Counted from the stretch's first letter, positions 1 to 12,529 are shown. The stretch: 64,000 nt of DNA from Sapria himalayana (GCA_029783825.1 JAREIK010000740.1:84409-148408), one strand, 5' to 3'. Notes: generated by a model not told the origin, from the letters alone. A program made the numbers and translations.

Positions 1-3000
1 AATAAATAAATAGATAGATACATAGATAGACAGAAAGATAGACAGATAGATAGACAAATAGATAGATAGTTAGATAGATAGATAGAATGATATACAGATA
101 GATCGACATATAGATTGAAAAATAGATAGATAGATTGATTGATTGACAAATAGATAGAAAAATTTATAGATAGATAGATAGATATAAAAATAGATATATA
201 GATAGACATATTTATTGAGAAATAGATATATAGATAGTTAAATTGACATCTAGATAGACAATATATAAATAGATAAATAGATAGACAGGCAGATAGTAGA
301 TAGATCGATAGATCGATAGACAAATATAGACAGATAGATAAACATACAAATAGATAGATAGATAGACAGATAGATAACTAGATAGAAAGATAGATAGACA
401 AATAGATAGACAGACAAATAGATAGACAACAGATTAATATTGATAGAAATATTGATAGATAGATAGATAGATGCGTTGATTCAAAGATTGATAGACATAT
501 TAGTAGTTAGATTGATATATAAATTGATAGAAATATTTATAGAGAGAAAGATAGATTCATTGACCGATAGATAGATATATTGATTTATAGACAGATAAAT
601 AGATAAATAGATAAATAGATTGACATATTGTTAGATAGATAGATAGATGAATATATAGATATACAAATACATAGCCACGTAGATAGACAAATAAATAGTT
701 AGAGAAAAAGATAGATAGATTTTAGATAAAAAATTTAATACATAATTAGATAGACAGCTAAATAGACAAATAGATAGTCAAATAGATACATTGAAATAAA
801 GACAAATAGCTGGATAAAAAGTTATTTCGATAGATCGATAGATAGATAGACTAATAAATAGATAGATTGATAGGCATATAGATAGACAGATAGCTACATA
901 TATAAATAGATAGACATATAGATAGATAGATAGATAGACATATAGATAGATATATTGAATACAAATCAACAAAAAATAGATAGATTGAAATATTGATAAA
1001 TAGATAAATTAAAAGATAGTTAGTTAGATTAACAAATATATAGATAGATAGATAGACAAAAAGATAAAAAAATATGCAAATAGATAGATAGATAGATAGA
1101 AACATAAATTGATAAAATAATAGATTGATAGATATATAGATTAATAGATAAATAGATAGGCATATCGAAAGATAGGTAGTTAGGCATACATATAGACATA
1201 AAGATTGATAGAAGAATACACAAATAGATAGATAGATATATATTAAAACAGATAGATAGATAGACATATAGATAGGCAAATAGATGACAGATCGATAAAA
1301 ATATTGAAAGATATATTGATAGATAGATCGACATATTGATAGATAAATAAATAAATAGATAAATAGATAGGAAGATAAATAATTTGAGAGATAGATAGAA
1401 AGAGAGATATAACAACATATAGATAGACAGACAAATTGAAAGATAGATAGAGAGATAGATTGATAGACAAATAGATAGATATAATAAATACAGATATATA
1501 AATATAAGATAAGCAGATAGATAGATAGATTTATAAATAGACAAACATATAGATAGACAGATAGATGACATATAGATTGGTAGATTGATAGATAGGTATT
1601 TAATAGATAGATGGATAGATAATTTGATAGATAGAAGGATAAATAAATAGATAAATAGATATATAAACAAATAAAAAGATAGATAAATAGATAGATATAT
1701 AGATAACAGATAGATAAAAAAATATTTAGATAGATAGATAGACAAATAGATTGATAGATAGATAGATAGATAGAAAGAGAGTTACATAGACAAATATATA
1801 GATGCTTATATAGATAGATCGATTGATATATAAAAAATATAAAGATAGATAGAATAATATATAGATAGATAGATCAAAAGATATATAGACAAATAAATAG
1901 ATAAATAAATAGATAGATAGACAGATTGATAGACATATTGATAATTAGATTTATTGTTTGATTGATGTATAATTTGAAAGAAATATTGATAGATAGAATG
2001 ATGGATAGATTGATAGATAGATAGATTTATAGAAAGATATATAGAAAAATAAATAAAAAGATAGACAAATAAATAGATGGATAGATAGACAAACAAATAG
2101 ATAGACAGATATATATATATAGACAGATAGATAGATAGATAGACAGATAGGCAAATAGATAGATAAATAGATGGAAATATAGATAGATAGAGAGACAAAC
2201 AGATAGGTAGATAAATAGATAGATAGATAGACAGACTGATATATATATATATATAAAGAGATAGATAGATAGATAGGTAGTTAGACATATAGATGGATAA
2301 ATTTATAAATAGATTGATATACATATAGATAAATAGATAAATAGATAAATAGATAAAGAGAAAAATAGATAAATAGATAAATAGACAAATAGAGAGATGG
2401 ATAGATAAATATTCATATAGATTGACAAATAGATGGACATATAGATAGAAAGATTGATATATAAATAAATATATACACATAGATATAATGATTGAATGAC
2501 ACAAAGATAGATAGACAAATAGTTAAATAAATAGATAGAAGGATAAATATATATAGATATATAGAGCGAGAGATATAATGAAATATAAATATACAGATAG
2601 ATAGATAGATAGATATAACAATAGATAGAAAGATAGATATATAGATATATAGACAAATAGATAGGTACATCAAAAGTAGATAGGTAGATAGATAAATAAA
2701 TAGATAAATTGACAGATAAATATATAGACAATTATACATATAGAAAGTCATAGAGATAGAAAGAAAGATAGACATATAAAAATACAAATATATAGATCGA
2801 TCGATAGATAGATAGACAAATAGATAGACATATAGATAGAAAATACGTAGACTGATACATAGACAGTAAGATATACAAATGGATTGATAGATATATCAAT
2901 AGATTGATAGACAAATTGATAAACAATTAACTATATAGATATATAAATAGAAGAAAGACACATAGATAGATAGATATAAAGATAGATAGAAAATAGATAG

Positions 3001-3718
3001 ACACAGAAAAAAATAGATTGATATATAGATAAACAAATTCATCGACAAGTAGAAAGACATATAGTTAATCAAATAGATAGAGATATGTAAGAAAGATAGC
3101 TTTATAGATAGATAGAGAGATAGATATATATTCAAATAAATAAATATATAGATAGATAGATAGATAGACAAATAGAAATATAAAAAGATAGATTGCTGGT
3201 TAGATAGATATATTAACATATAAATAGACAAATAGATAGATTGAAAGATAGATAGATATATATATATAGACTCATAGATAGACAAATAGTTAGATTAATA
3301 TATATATTTACAGATGGATAGATAGACAAATAATTAGACAGATTGATAAACACATATATCGATAAATCAATAAATAGATAGATAGATCGATAAATGAATT
3401 GATAGATCGATATATATATATATATATACAGAAAGATATATGAATAGATAGACAAATAGATTGATGGATAGATAGATAAACAAATAGATAAATAGATATA
3501 AATAAAATTAGACAAATAGATAGATAAATAGATTATCAAATTAAGATACAGATTGATATACATATTCATAATTAGATTGATAGATATAGTGATAGATAGA
3601 TTAATTGACAAATTGCTACACAAATTGAAGGATAGATTGATAGTCAGATTGATAGAAAAATAGATAGATAGATAAATTGATTGATTCATTGACAGATAAA
3701 TAGACAACTAAATAAACT

Positions 3719-3752
<34 letters not shown>

Positions 3753-5209
3753 CAAATAAATAGATAAATAGAAAAAAAGATAGATAGACAGATAGATATA
3801 TAGAGAGACAGACATATTGATTGATAGATTTAATGACAAATATATAGATAGTTAGAAAGACATATAGATAGACAAAAAGCTAGAAATATTAAGATACAAA
3901 TAAATAGACATATAAATGGTTGTTAGATAGATAGACAAATAGATAAGCAAATATATAGATATATAGTGAGACAAATATATCGATAGATAGGAAAATATAT
4001 AAATAGATAGGCAGATAGATATACAAATAGATAAATAGACAGATAGAAAGATATTTAGAAAGAAATATAGATACCCAGATTGATAGTCATATAGATAGAT
4101 AAATATATAGATAAACAGACATATAGAGAGAGAGATAGATAAATATATAGATAGATATATTAAAAGATAGATAGACATATAGATTGACACATAGATAGCC
4201 ATTTATAATGATAGATAGATAGATAGTCAGATAGATAGATAGATAGATAGAGATATATATATGTAGATAGATAGATAAATGGACCGATAGATAGACAGAT
4301 ATATAGTAAAATAGATATACATATAAATATAAAGAGAGACAAAAAGAAAAATAGATAGATTATTATATAGAAAGATAGACAAATATATAGATAAATAGAT
4401 AAATAGATAGATAGACATATAGATATACAAATAGATTAACAGATATATAAATAGATGAATATACATATAGATAGACAAATAAATAGATAGTTAATAGATA
4501 AATAAATAAACAAATAGATAGATAGATAGCTAGACAAATATATAGAGAGATAGATAGTTAGATAAACAAATAAATAGACATATAATTAAATAGATAGGCA
4601 GATAGATAAATAGGTAAACAGATAGATAGATTAAATTATTGATTGATACATAAATAGATCAATAGATAGACAGAAAGATAGATAAATAAATAAAAATATA
4701 GATAACAAAATATTTAGATAGATAGATAGATAGACAAATGAATTTACATATAGATAGACAAATAGATAGATAGATATATAGATAGATGAATATAGAGATA
4801 AACATAAAGATAGATTGAAAGATGATAGATAAATTGATAGATAGATAGCTAGATAGATTGATTGATAGAATGATAGTCAAATTAGTAGTCAAATTAATAG
4901 AAAAATTAATAGATAGACAAATAGACATATAATTAGTTAAATAGTTAGAAAGTTAGATAAAAATAAATTGAAAGATTGATTGATAGATCAATAGATAGAT
5001 AATTAGATAGATATATTAATAGATAGATAGACAAATAGACAAATAGAAAGAGAGACAAATAGATAGATTGATTGATTGATTGACATATAGGTATACCAAT
5101 TGTTAGATATATAGATTAAAATATAGATAGAAGATAGATATATAAATTACTAAATACATAGTTATAAATAGATAAACACATATATAGATAGATCACTAGA
5201 TAGATAGAT

Positions 5210-5249
<40 letters not shown>

Positions 5250-6061
5250 ATAGATAGATAAATAGATAGATTGATATTCAGATAGATATACATAAAGAAA
5301 GACATATAGATAGACAAATAGATAGATAAATATATAGATGATAGATAGGAAAATAAATAGATTACAAGATAGAAAGACAAATAGATAGATAGATGGATGG
5401 ATAGATAGATAGATAGATAGACATAAAAATAGACAGATAGATAGTCAGATTGATAGACAGATAAATATACAAAAAATATAAAGATAGATCGATAGATGAT
5501 ATATTCATAGATTGATAGATTGATAAACAAATAGATAGATTGATTGATATACATATAGATAACACAGATAAATAGTCATAGAGATAGATAGAAAAATGAT
5601 AGGTATATACATAAATAGATAGGCAGTGATATAGAATGATAGATTGATATACAAATAGTTATAGATTTATAGATAGATAGATAGTTACAATGATAATTAG
5701 ATAGTTAGATAAACATATAGATATATAGATAGTTAGACAAATAGATAGACAGAAAGATAGTTATATAGATAAACTAAAAAATAGATAGGAAGATATTTTG
5801 ATAGATCGACTTATAGATAGACAAATACATAGATACTTAGATAGTTAGATCGATAGATAGATTATTTGATAGACATATATATAAACGAATTGATAGTTAG
5901 ATAGTTAGATATATAGATAGATAAATAGATAGATAGATTATTTTATAGACATATAGATAAACGATAGATAGATAGTTAGTTAGATAGATAAATAGATTAA
6001 TAGATAAATATATAGAAATAAAGATAGATAGACATTTAGATAGATAAATAAAAAGTTAGAT

Positions 6062-6107
<46 letters not shown>

Positions 6108-6293
6108 AAATAGATATATAGATAGATAGACATATAGATACACAAATAGATTGGCAGATATATAGATTGATGGATATACATATAGATAAACAAATAAATA
6201 GATATATAGATTGATAGATAGATAGTTAGTTAGATTGATATATAAATATATAACAAAAAGATAAATAGATAGATAGATAGATCGACAAATAGG
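1..6293. repeat. Degenerate TAGA tetranucleotide satellite
   Basis: The stretch is made almost entirely of TAGA units with frequent variants (TTGA, CAAA, TATA, CAGA). The purine-rich TAGA strand is on +. Pure TA runs occur at about 5212-5246 and 6064-6104, with shorter ones near 2240. It starts at or before the window edge and stops abruptly at 6293, one base before a CACTA terminal repeat. The long open frames inside it (minus-strand Ser-Ile-Tyr-Leu repeats) are the tetranucleotide read in all frames and are not genes. A matching array in the opposite orientation lies at 54,826-58,215. Confidence 0.95.
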
Positions 6294-6307
6294 CACTACA
6301 AGAAAAT
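6294..6307 (+). repeat. CACTA-type terminal inverted repeat, left end
   Basis: The sequence CACTACAAGAAAA is the classic terminus of plant CACTA (En/Spm) transposons. It points rightward and is followed at once by subterminal repeats. Its complement, TTTTCTTGTAGTG, closes the element end at 51,210-51,223. The three bases before it are AGG, which do not match the TTT after 51,223, so these two ends are not a clean insertion pair. Confidence 0.85.
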
Positions 6308-6700
6308 GTTTATTTAGTTAGGAAAATTTAGCTAGGGAAATTTAACTAGTGAAATTTAGCTAGGGATCATTCCCTAGCTAAAGTGTGATTGATTAGTGAC
6401 AGTATAGCGATGTAAATTTAATGCAAAGAAAAGTAGGTAATTTAGTGATAGATTTAGCAATGAAATTTTACTAGCTAATTACAACCAAAATATAGCGACT
6501 CATTAATTATAAAATTTTCCTAGCTAATTTCATCCAGAATATAGCGTTAGATTAAGCGACAAAATTTTCCTAGACCAATTTATATATATATATAATTAGC
6601 TAGAGAATTTTCCGTAGCTAATTTAGCAAGCAAATTTTCACTAGCAGATTTAGCTAGAAAAAATTTGCTAAATTAGCTAGGGAATTTTCCCTAGTTATTT
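6308..6700. repeat. CACTA subterminal repeats (left end)
   Basis: Short motifs of the type TAGCTAGGGAA, TTCCCTAGCTAA and TAGCGA recur in both orientations, as in the transposase-binding subterminal regions of CACTA elements. One pair forms a hairpin with 10-bp arms at 6357-6366 and 6371-6380 around a TCAT loop. The same vocabulary is found at 27,232-28,345, 50,760-51,209 and 54,530-54,825. 6701-6890 is plain AT-rich DNA. Confidence 0.8.
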
Positions 6701-6894
6701 TAATTTCAAAATTATTTTTAAAATTTAATCAATTTTAAATTTTTTTAATTAAAAAATTTAATATTATTTATACAAATTGAATAAAAATGAAGCTATAAAT
6801 AATAATTTATGATAAACAAAAAATAAAATCATTTAATAATTTATTCTAATTCAATATTTTACATAATAAAATAAAAAAATAACAAAATTTTATT

Positions 6895-7135
6895 ACTACT
6901 TATTCATCAATGTATCTATCGATAATGCATGAAGTATAATCTATCCATGCATTGACATTGATTTCTCTCCATTTGCTCCTCCGATCACTAACTTTCTGCC
7001 TTGAATAAGCTATTTGAGTCACGGTGTGTCATGTCTAGTGAAATTCCATTCACTTATACAAACTTCCTATGGGGAAAAATGCGGTGTCATATATGTAAGA
7101 AATTTAAATCACTCAATCACATCAAAATAAATAAA
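6895..7135 (-). other. CACTA end module, copy 1 (putative terminal exon)
   Basis: Read on the minus strand this is a diverged copy of the segments at 49,155-49,420 and 50,335-50,580. It has a T-rich tract ending TTTCTTACA just before the conserved block; the other two copies read TTTCTTACAG, a good 3' splice acceptor. Then come a short frame starting Met-Thr-Pro-His, a conserved GGAGAGA stretch and a GATAGATACATTGATGAATAAG tail. Copy 1 has lost the final G of the acceptor and carries an in-frame stop, so it is probably dead. I do not recognise the protein family. Conservation in three copies suggests the end of a transposon gene. Confidence 0.55.
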
Positions 7136-7179
7136 TAAAAAGTTAAGTTTTCATAAAAATACATTACTACATTAAATAT

Positions 7180-7350
7180 GTACATATATCATAGCAATTT
7201 ACACTTACACATATTACTATAATATATGTACATATAAACTATAGTAGTATATGTACATATATACTGAGTACATATATACTCAGTATATATGTACAAAAAA
7301 TACTACACTATTATATGTACGTATATACTGACTATATATGTAGGTATATA
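7180..7350. repeat. TGTACATATATAC palindrome cluster, copy 1
   Basis: Tandem inverted motifs built on GTACATATATAC. The best hairpin has perfect 16-bp arms at 7253-7268 and 7279-7294 around a 10-base spacer. The same kind of cluster sits between the triplet tract and the exon-like module at 48,945-49,145 and 50,150-50,330, so it is a fixed part of this CACTA end. Confidence 0.75.
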
Positions 7351-7360
7351 CCACAATTTT

Positions 7361-7562
7361 TGTTGTTGCTGCTGTTGCCACTACCATGGCCGCTGCCATC
7401 GCTGCTACTGCTACTACCATTGTGGCCACTATTGCCGCTGCTACTGCAACCACTACTACCATTGTTGTCATTGCTACCACCACAGATGCCATTGCTGTCA
7501 CCACTACCACAGCTACAGCCACTACAGCCACTGCCATTGCCACCACTATGGCTTCTTCCATT
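7361..7562. repeat. GCC/GCT triplet tract (Ala/Gly-type), copy 1
   Basis: A run of imperfect GCC, GCT, ACC and ATT triplets. On the minus strand it is the GGC/GGT/GCA-type tract also seen at 45,268-45,365 plus 48,675-48,950 and at 49,700-50,150. It is open in several frames on both strands because of its triplet structure. It may encode a low-complexity Ala/Val linker in the transposon gene described next. Confidence 0.7.
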
Positions 7563-7728
7563 GCATATAATAAAAATATGCCTGGCAATGATGCTCGACT
7601 GATGAACTTGAGATTGAGCGAGTTTTTGACGAGGCGGCGAGCTGCTTCTCCCAAAATAGGATCTAATATTTCTCCTGGACCAGAATTATATGACATTACA
7701 CGAGCATTATCATCATCATCATTCTAAG
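7560..7728 (-). CDS. Possible exon of an unknown CACTA-borne gene
   Basis: Upstream of the triplet tract on the minus strand is a non-repetitive open stretch. It begins after a candidate acceptor (GGTCTTAG) with an acidic Asn-Asp run, continues SYNSGPGEILDPILGE and then a basic AARRLVKNSLNLKF segment, and enters the Ala/Val-rich triplet tract. This reads like protein rather than repeat noise, but I recognise no family. The order exon, triplet tract, palindromes, terminal module matches the right end of the nest, where this exon is not evident. It could be the 3' part of a CACTA accessory gene. Confidence is low because there is no independent homology. Confidence 0.3.
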
Positions 7729-7735
7729 ACCTAGT

Positions 7736-10636
7736 ACAATTAGAATCAATCTTTGCAAAATCTAGAACAAAAAAACTTATTTACTCATATGTTCACTTTG
7801 TACAATTTAATAATTGCATATCAATACAATTACTAAGATTTTTAATACAAACCTTTATCTTCCTGGCGTGCCTAGACCAGGAATATCATACCAAAGCTTT
7901 AGGAAAAGACTAATATCCATTGCTTTTATTACATGCATCAGTGAGCAATGCACGATGATGTCTAGACCAGCCTGACAATTATATATTCAAAAGTTTGTCT
8001 ATGTGTAAATGTGTGTGTGTATGACAATTTATACATGTCTACAAATAAATATATGCACCCACTTATGTACATACTCGGTTTATACCTACGTATATATTCA
8101 GTATATACGTACGTATATACAAAGTATATTCATACTTATATACTCGGTATATGTACATATACAGTGCATGTCATGTACCACATGACTCTAAAAAGAAAGA
8201 TTAGCACACCACAAGAGCTAGCACATGAGGCAAAGTATTGCACTGCCATAACATCCAACTATGCATGGTAAGTAGAAACCTAGTATCATTAACAAATTGC
8301 ACAAGCTTCAGACTTTATGAAAACTAATTGACAAATAGAAAATAAAAATTGTTTCCCGGTGAAAATCAAAATAGTAAATGCCCAGACAAATCGAATTTTT
8401 ATCTTCCAAAACAAAACAAAAAAATAACACGTGCCAATAAAAAATAATACAATCTCTAATGACCATGATGCTAATTCAATAATAACATGCTTTCTATTTT
8501 ATAAATATAACATGCTCTCTAAGATAAATTTTCATCATGTATTTCTTCTTATGTGTGGCATTGTACTCACTCTCTTTTATAGGTTTGGTTTCATTAGGAA
8601 TGAGGCACCTAAAAGCATGTATTTATATTATTGAACATGATATCAAAGTGGGGGAAATAAAAGTGATAATGCTGCCACCACCACCATATTTCAGCTTACA
8701 TGATAACAAGTTATTCATTTATAAAATATGAATATATGAATATATTCATATCTTAAGATAAAAATGCCTTAAGTTTATATATTCCATGAATCAAATAAGA
8801 TTAATACATTATTGTACATCCTGACATATTCAATGTTATTTGATGTCTTTTTAAAATGTATATTTAATGAAATCTCATGATTATTTTTTTTGTATTGAAT
8901 CTATTTAGTTTTAATTATATTTAGAAATTTTTTAATAATATATGATGTGCTTTCAATGAGCAATATTCAATGATTCTCTTGGTATTACTTGATAAGGATT
9001 GAATATGTTTGGTAGCATTTGATGATAATTCCATGTTATTCAATTACATTCAAATTTTATTTATGATATGACTTTTTATTATTGGATATGAATTTTTTTT
9101 TTGATCAATTTTAATCATTTTCAATAAGTTTGTAAGATATGTTAACATATTTTTTATAGTTCATGAATAAATTATATGTGTAGGTCTTACAAAAATAAAA
9201 CATACATCAAATAATTTGAAATAAAAAATTCATAAGAAATAATGAAAAAAAAAATAAACAAAAAAATAAAATACATACTAATAACACTTGAGATTTGTAT
9301 GATTAAAAAAATGAAAAAAAACTATTTTATAAATGAGCAAGAGGTGCTCTCGAATGAAAGAGCAAGCAAGATGAATCTTCACCAACCCATAGTAGAATTT
9401 TCCCCACATATCAATGATCTTCAATTTTATTTGTTGGATTTTTATACAAATTGATAATTTTCAATAATATTCAATAATATCAAATATTTGTTTAATGATA
9501 TATGAGTTTTAATAATATATGATTTATTTTGATATATTTTAACATTTGTTTTATGACACTTGATTTTGTTTATTAAATTCCAAAACAATTCATTGATATT
9601 TGACATCATAAAATCAATCCTACTTCATCAAAATAGAAATATAGATATTTTTATATATGTCCACAAATTATTGTTCATTTTGAATATGAGAAAAACTCTT
9701 GTTACACTTGCTAGTAAAAAGTTAAACAACATACACCTCTAATGATTTAAATATGTTATATAAAACTAAAATATGAACATGTTATTAAATTTTTAAAAAA
9801 TAAAAAAAATTCATAAATATTTGAAGTCATAAAAAGTTGACCTAAAATGATTTTAAAATAAATCACCAATATATAAAAAATATAAAAAAAATATATAAAA
9901 AGATAAAAATTCATGAATATTTATCACATTTCAAATAAAATAGTTAAAAAAGTCAGATTTTCATGACATTTTATGGAAAACTTTTAGTATCGATCAAAAA
10001 ATATTCTAACAAATGTCAAATAATTATCTTTGAAAATATATCAAATAGTATTATACCTCCATCAAATGTATTGGATAATGTTCAAGATTCTTTCTATCAC
10101 CACTTACATTGCAAAAAATCATCATAAAACTAAATAAATATACATTATATATATATATATATTTGAAAATTTAATGCATGTACACACACACACACACAAC
10201 ATCATATGTATATATGCATATGCATATATGTATGCAAATCTATAAATATATATAGATATATTGATGTTGTTATATATGATGTATAAAATTATATGTGGAT
10301 GTTATGAATGATAAACATGTACATATAAATTTACATATAGGTGTTAAAGGCGATCTTAAATCATGATTGAAAGAAAAAATAATTACTTGCTTGTTTAATT
10401 TACAGTATTAGATATATTTTTATGAACTAAGAAGGCAACGGCTAGAAAATAAAATGAAAGAAAGGACATATTTTTGAACCAAAGATCATATTCTAATTAT
10501 GATTCTAGGAAAATAAAAAAATAAAAAAAGATATTTTAGTAAAATGTAGATTGTTGCTAGCGATAGTCATTTCTTAAAATTTTTCTCTGCTAGATCTTTC
10601 TCTATTTAGTTTTATTCATAGTGTGTTCATTTTCAT
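7736..10636. other. AT-rich stretch without recognisable gene
   Basis: About 2.9 kb of AT-rich DNA. 8085-8165 holds further TATACGTA/TATACTCGGTATA palindromic motifs like those at 7180-7350. A TA run followed by a (CA)n tract lies near 10,146-10,198. The few open frames here (for example 8011-8271 and 9242-9454) have no recognisable motif and AT-driven composition. The part nearest 10,636 may be the 3' LTR of the copia element described next, but I cannot define its borders. Confidence 0.6.
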
Positions 10637-10655
10637 CCCCCCCCCCCCCTCCCTC
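10637..10655 (-). other. Putative polypurine tract of the copia element
   Basis: A run of 13 C on the plus strand gives GAGGGAGGGGG-type purine on the minus strand. It lies just after the end of the copia RNase H frame, where copia elements carry the plus-strand primer next to the 3' LTR. The minus strand then reads ATGAAAATG, so an LTR starting with TG would begin at about 10,635. The position and composition fit, but no LTR pair was delimited. Confidence 0.5.
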
Positions 10656-11480
10656 AAGGATGGCAATGCAGCAGAATTAGTGTTAAACTTGTATTGAAAG
10701 TCATTAAATAAAAGGTATTGTAAACTTTCATGTAAATATCAACAATTTGTTTAGAGAGGAAAGATGAAGGAGTTAAAGATGCTGAACATGACATTTTCAT
10801 GGATAAAATGGTAGTCAATTTCAATGTATTTGATGCAAGAATGAAACATATGATTATGTAATAAGTGAATAACATTCTGATTGGCACAAAGGAGGAGAGG
10901 TTGATGTTCGGGTTGAATGCCAATGTCATGGATAAGATATTGGAGTCACATGAGATCAACAATAGTAGTGACCATGGTGCAATATTATTTGTATGCACTT
11001 GAGTGGGAGATAGTATGTTACTTCTTGGAACCAAAATTGATGTATTTTCATGAATAAAATGATAGTTAATTTCAATTTGTTTGATGCAGGCATGAAAAAT
11101 ATGATTATGTAATAAGTGTGAATAACATTTTGATTATCATGAAGAAGGAGAGAGTGACGTTCGGGTTGAATGCCAATGTCATGGAGAAGATATTGGAGTC
11201 ACATGAGATTAGTAACATTTGTGACCATGGTGTGATATTATACTTTTGTACTAGAATGGGAGATAGTAGGTTACTTATTTGAAGCAAATTAATGTATTTT
11301 GATTCAAGAAAGATGCAAAAACTAACACTAATTTGTTAAGTTAAAAGGATGACTTACCTAATCTACATTACAAAATGCATTAAAAGTAAGTGAAATTTAT
11401 TATAAAAATCTCAAACCACATGTGAGGGTTTCCTTGATGCAACTAAGTCTGTGTTTGACTACATGAAAGTTCATGGTTGG
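10654..11480 (-). pseudogene. Ty1/copia RNase H domain, broken and partly duplicated
   Basis: With frameshifts allowed, the minus strand gives copia RNase H motifs. NQNVIHLLHNHMFHSC is followed by IKYIEIDYHFIHENV, corresponding to the conserved block with the metal-binding Asp and the HIEID segment. It would remove RNA from the hybrid during reverse transcription. A 251-bp segment is present twice in tandem: roughly 10,794-11,043 and 11,045-11,290, the second carrying NQNVIH and IKQIEINYHFIHEN. At least one frameshift separates the SCDSN-type frame from the NQNVIH frame in each copy. It lies directly downstream of the reverse transcriptase, in normal copia order, and is non-functional. Confidence 0.7.
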
Positions 11481-12405
11481 ATTTTAGAAGTGTTGACTGA
11501 CTAAGTTTACAGCATAGCTATGATCAAGGTGAGTTAAGGCGAGACATTGAAGGGACCCACAAAGTGATTGGTAAGTTATAGGATTAGTGAGATGCTCATC
11601 ATCTGGAATAGGAGTAGGTTTGTGGGCAATGGGGGAATTTATTTTTGTAGCATCAAGCATGTTTGTTTTAACTAAAAGGTCATGTGCATATTTAGTTTGA
11701 GTAAACAAAGAGGCATCAGAAAATTTTTAACCTCTATCCCCAAAAAATAATTGAGATTGCATAAATACTTCAAAGAGAAATCATCATTCAATCAAGTAAT
11801 GAGTTAATGTATAAAAAAGAAGTCATTACCAATAAGAATTATGTCATCAAGATAAACAAAAAAGAGGACAAGATTATTAAGTGTGATGAATGAATAAAGA
11901 GTTATCAGCTTGACTGAATTTAAAACAAAAAAAAGGATTTTTGACAAAAGTTTAACAACCCAAGCACAAGGGGATTGTTTAAGGCCATATATAGCCTTAT
12001 GTAGAAGACAATCTTTATCAGATTGTTCTTTGAGAACAATCTTTATCAGATTGTTCTTTGAGAACAATCTGATAAAGAGTTATCAGATTGTTCTCAAAAA
12101 ACTAGAATATTATTTCATGAAATACTTCTCTAAGAGATAACCAATTAGGAACAGATTCTTGACAATAGAGGGGATGAGATGACTAGTGGTAGCCTTGATA
12201 ATGGCCAAATGTTCACCAAAATCAAGTCTAGAAATTTGGTAAAATCTCTTACCAACTAAACATGCTTTAAAGCAGTCAATCATATCATATTCTTTGAATT
12301 TGGTGCAATGTACCCATTTGTTGCCAATAACTTTAAAGACCTAAGTGTTATTAGCATGAATAGGAGCAAATTCTTCTTGCATGGAAGCAATGCCGATGGA
12401 GAACC
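11481..12405 (-). pseudogene. Ty1/copia reverse transcriptase, broken
   Basis: The minus strand reads through recognisable copia reverse transcriptase blocks in order. MQEEFAPIHANNT and GNKWVHCTKFKEYD form the N-terminal fingers; CFKACLVGKRFYQ and DFGEHLA correspond to the usual RYKARLVAKGF and DYEETFAP. HKAIYGLKQSPCAWV follows, then FVYLDDIILIGND, which carries the YxDD catalytic motif with Leu in place of Val. Further on come TKYAHDLLVKTNMLDA and SLCGSLQCLALTHLD. Stops (for example after HANNT) and a scrambled repeat at 12,011-12,100 interrupt it. It is a single degenerate copy with no sign of activity. Confidence 0.88.
12011..12100. repeat. 28-bp tandem repeat inside the reverse transcriptase
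   Basis: Two identical 28-bp units lie at 12,011-12,038 and 12,039-12,066. A third, rearranged unit runs to about 12,100. The repeat encodes SKNNLIKIVLKEQSDKD-like duplicated residues at the place where copia proteins read LKEQIFM...D. It is a replication-slippage scar within the pseudogene. Confidence 0.85.
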
Positions 12406-12529
12406 TCGAGAGTATTTTTTTAGTGTCTTAGGATCATTGCTAACAAAAAAGACAAGTATTGAAAACTATTCATCAAGATTAGAAAACTTGTAATGGAAAG
12501 ATTATGAAAGAAATATAATTCATTTTTTA

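Noticed and set aside
1..6293. Possible CRISPR-like regular repeats in the satellite
   Set aside because: There are no unique spacers of constant length, and the sequence context is plant nuclear.
778..6296. Many minus-strand open frames of Ser-Ile-Tyr-Leu repeats
   Set aside because: They are translations of the TAGA satellite. The tetranucleotide reads through all frames without stops and there is no non-repetitive protein sequence.
7280..7570. Ala/Val-rich (minus) and Cys/His or Leu/Pro-rich (plus) frames
   Set aside because: Products of the GCC-type triplet tract. Only the non-repetitive part at 7560-7728 was kept, as a tentative exon.
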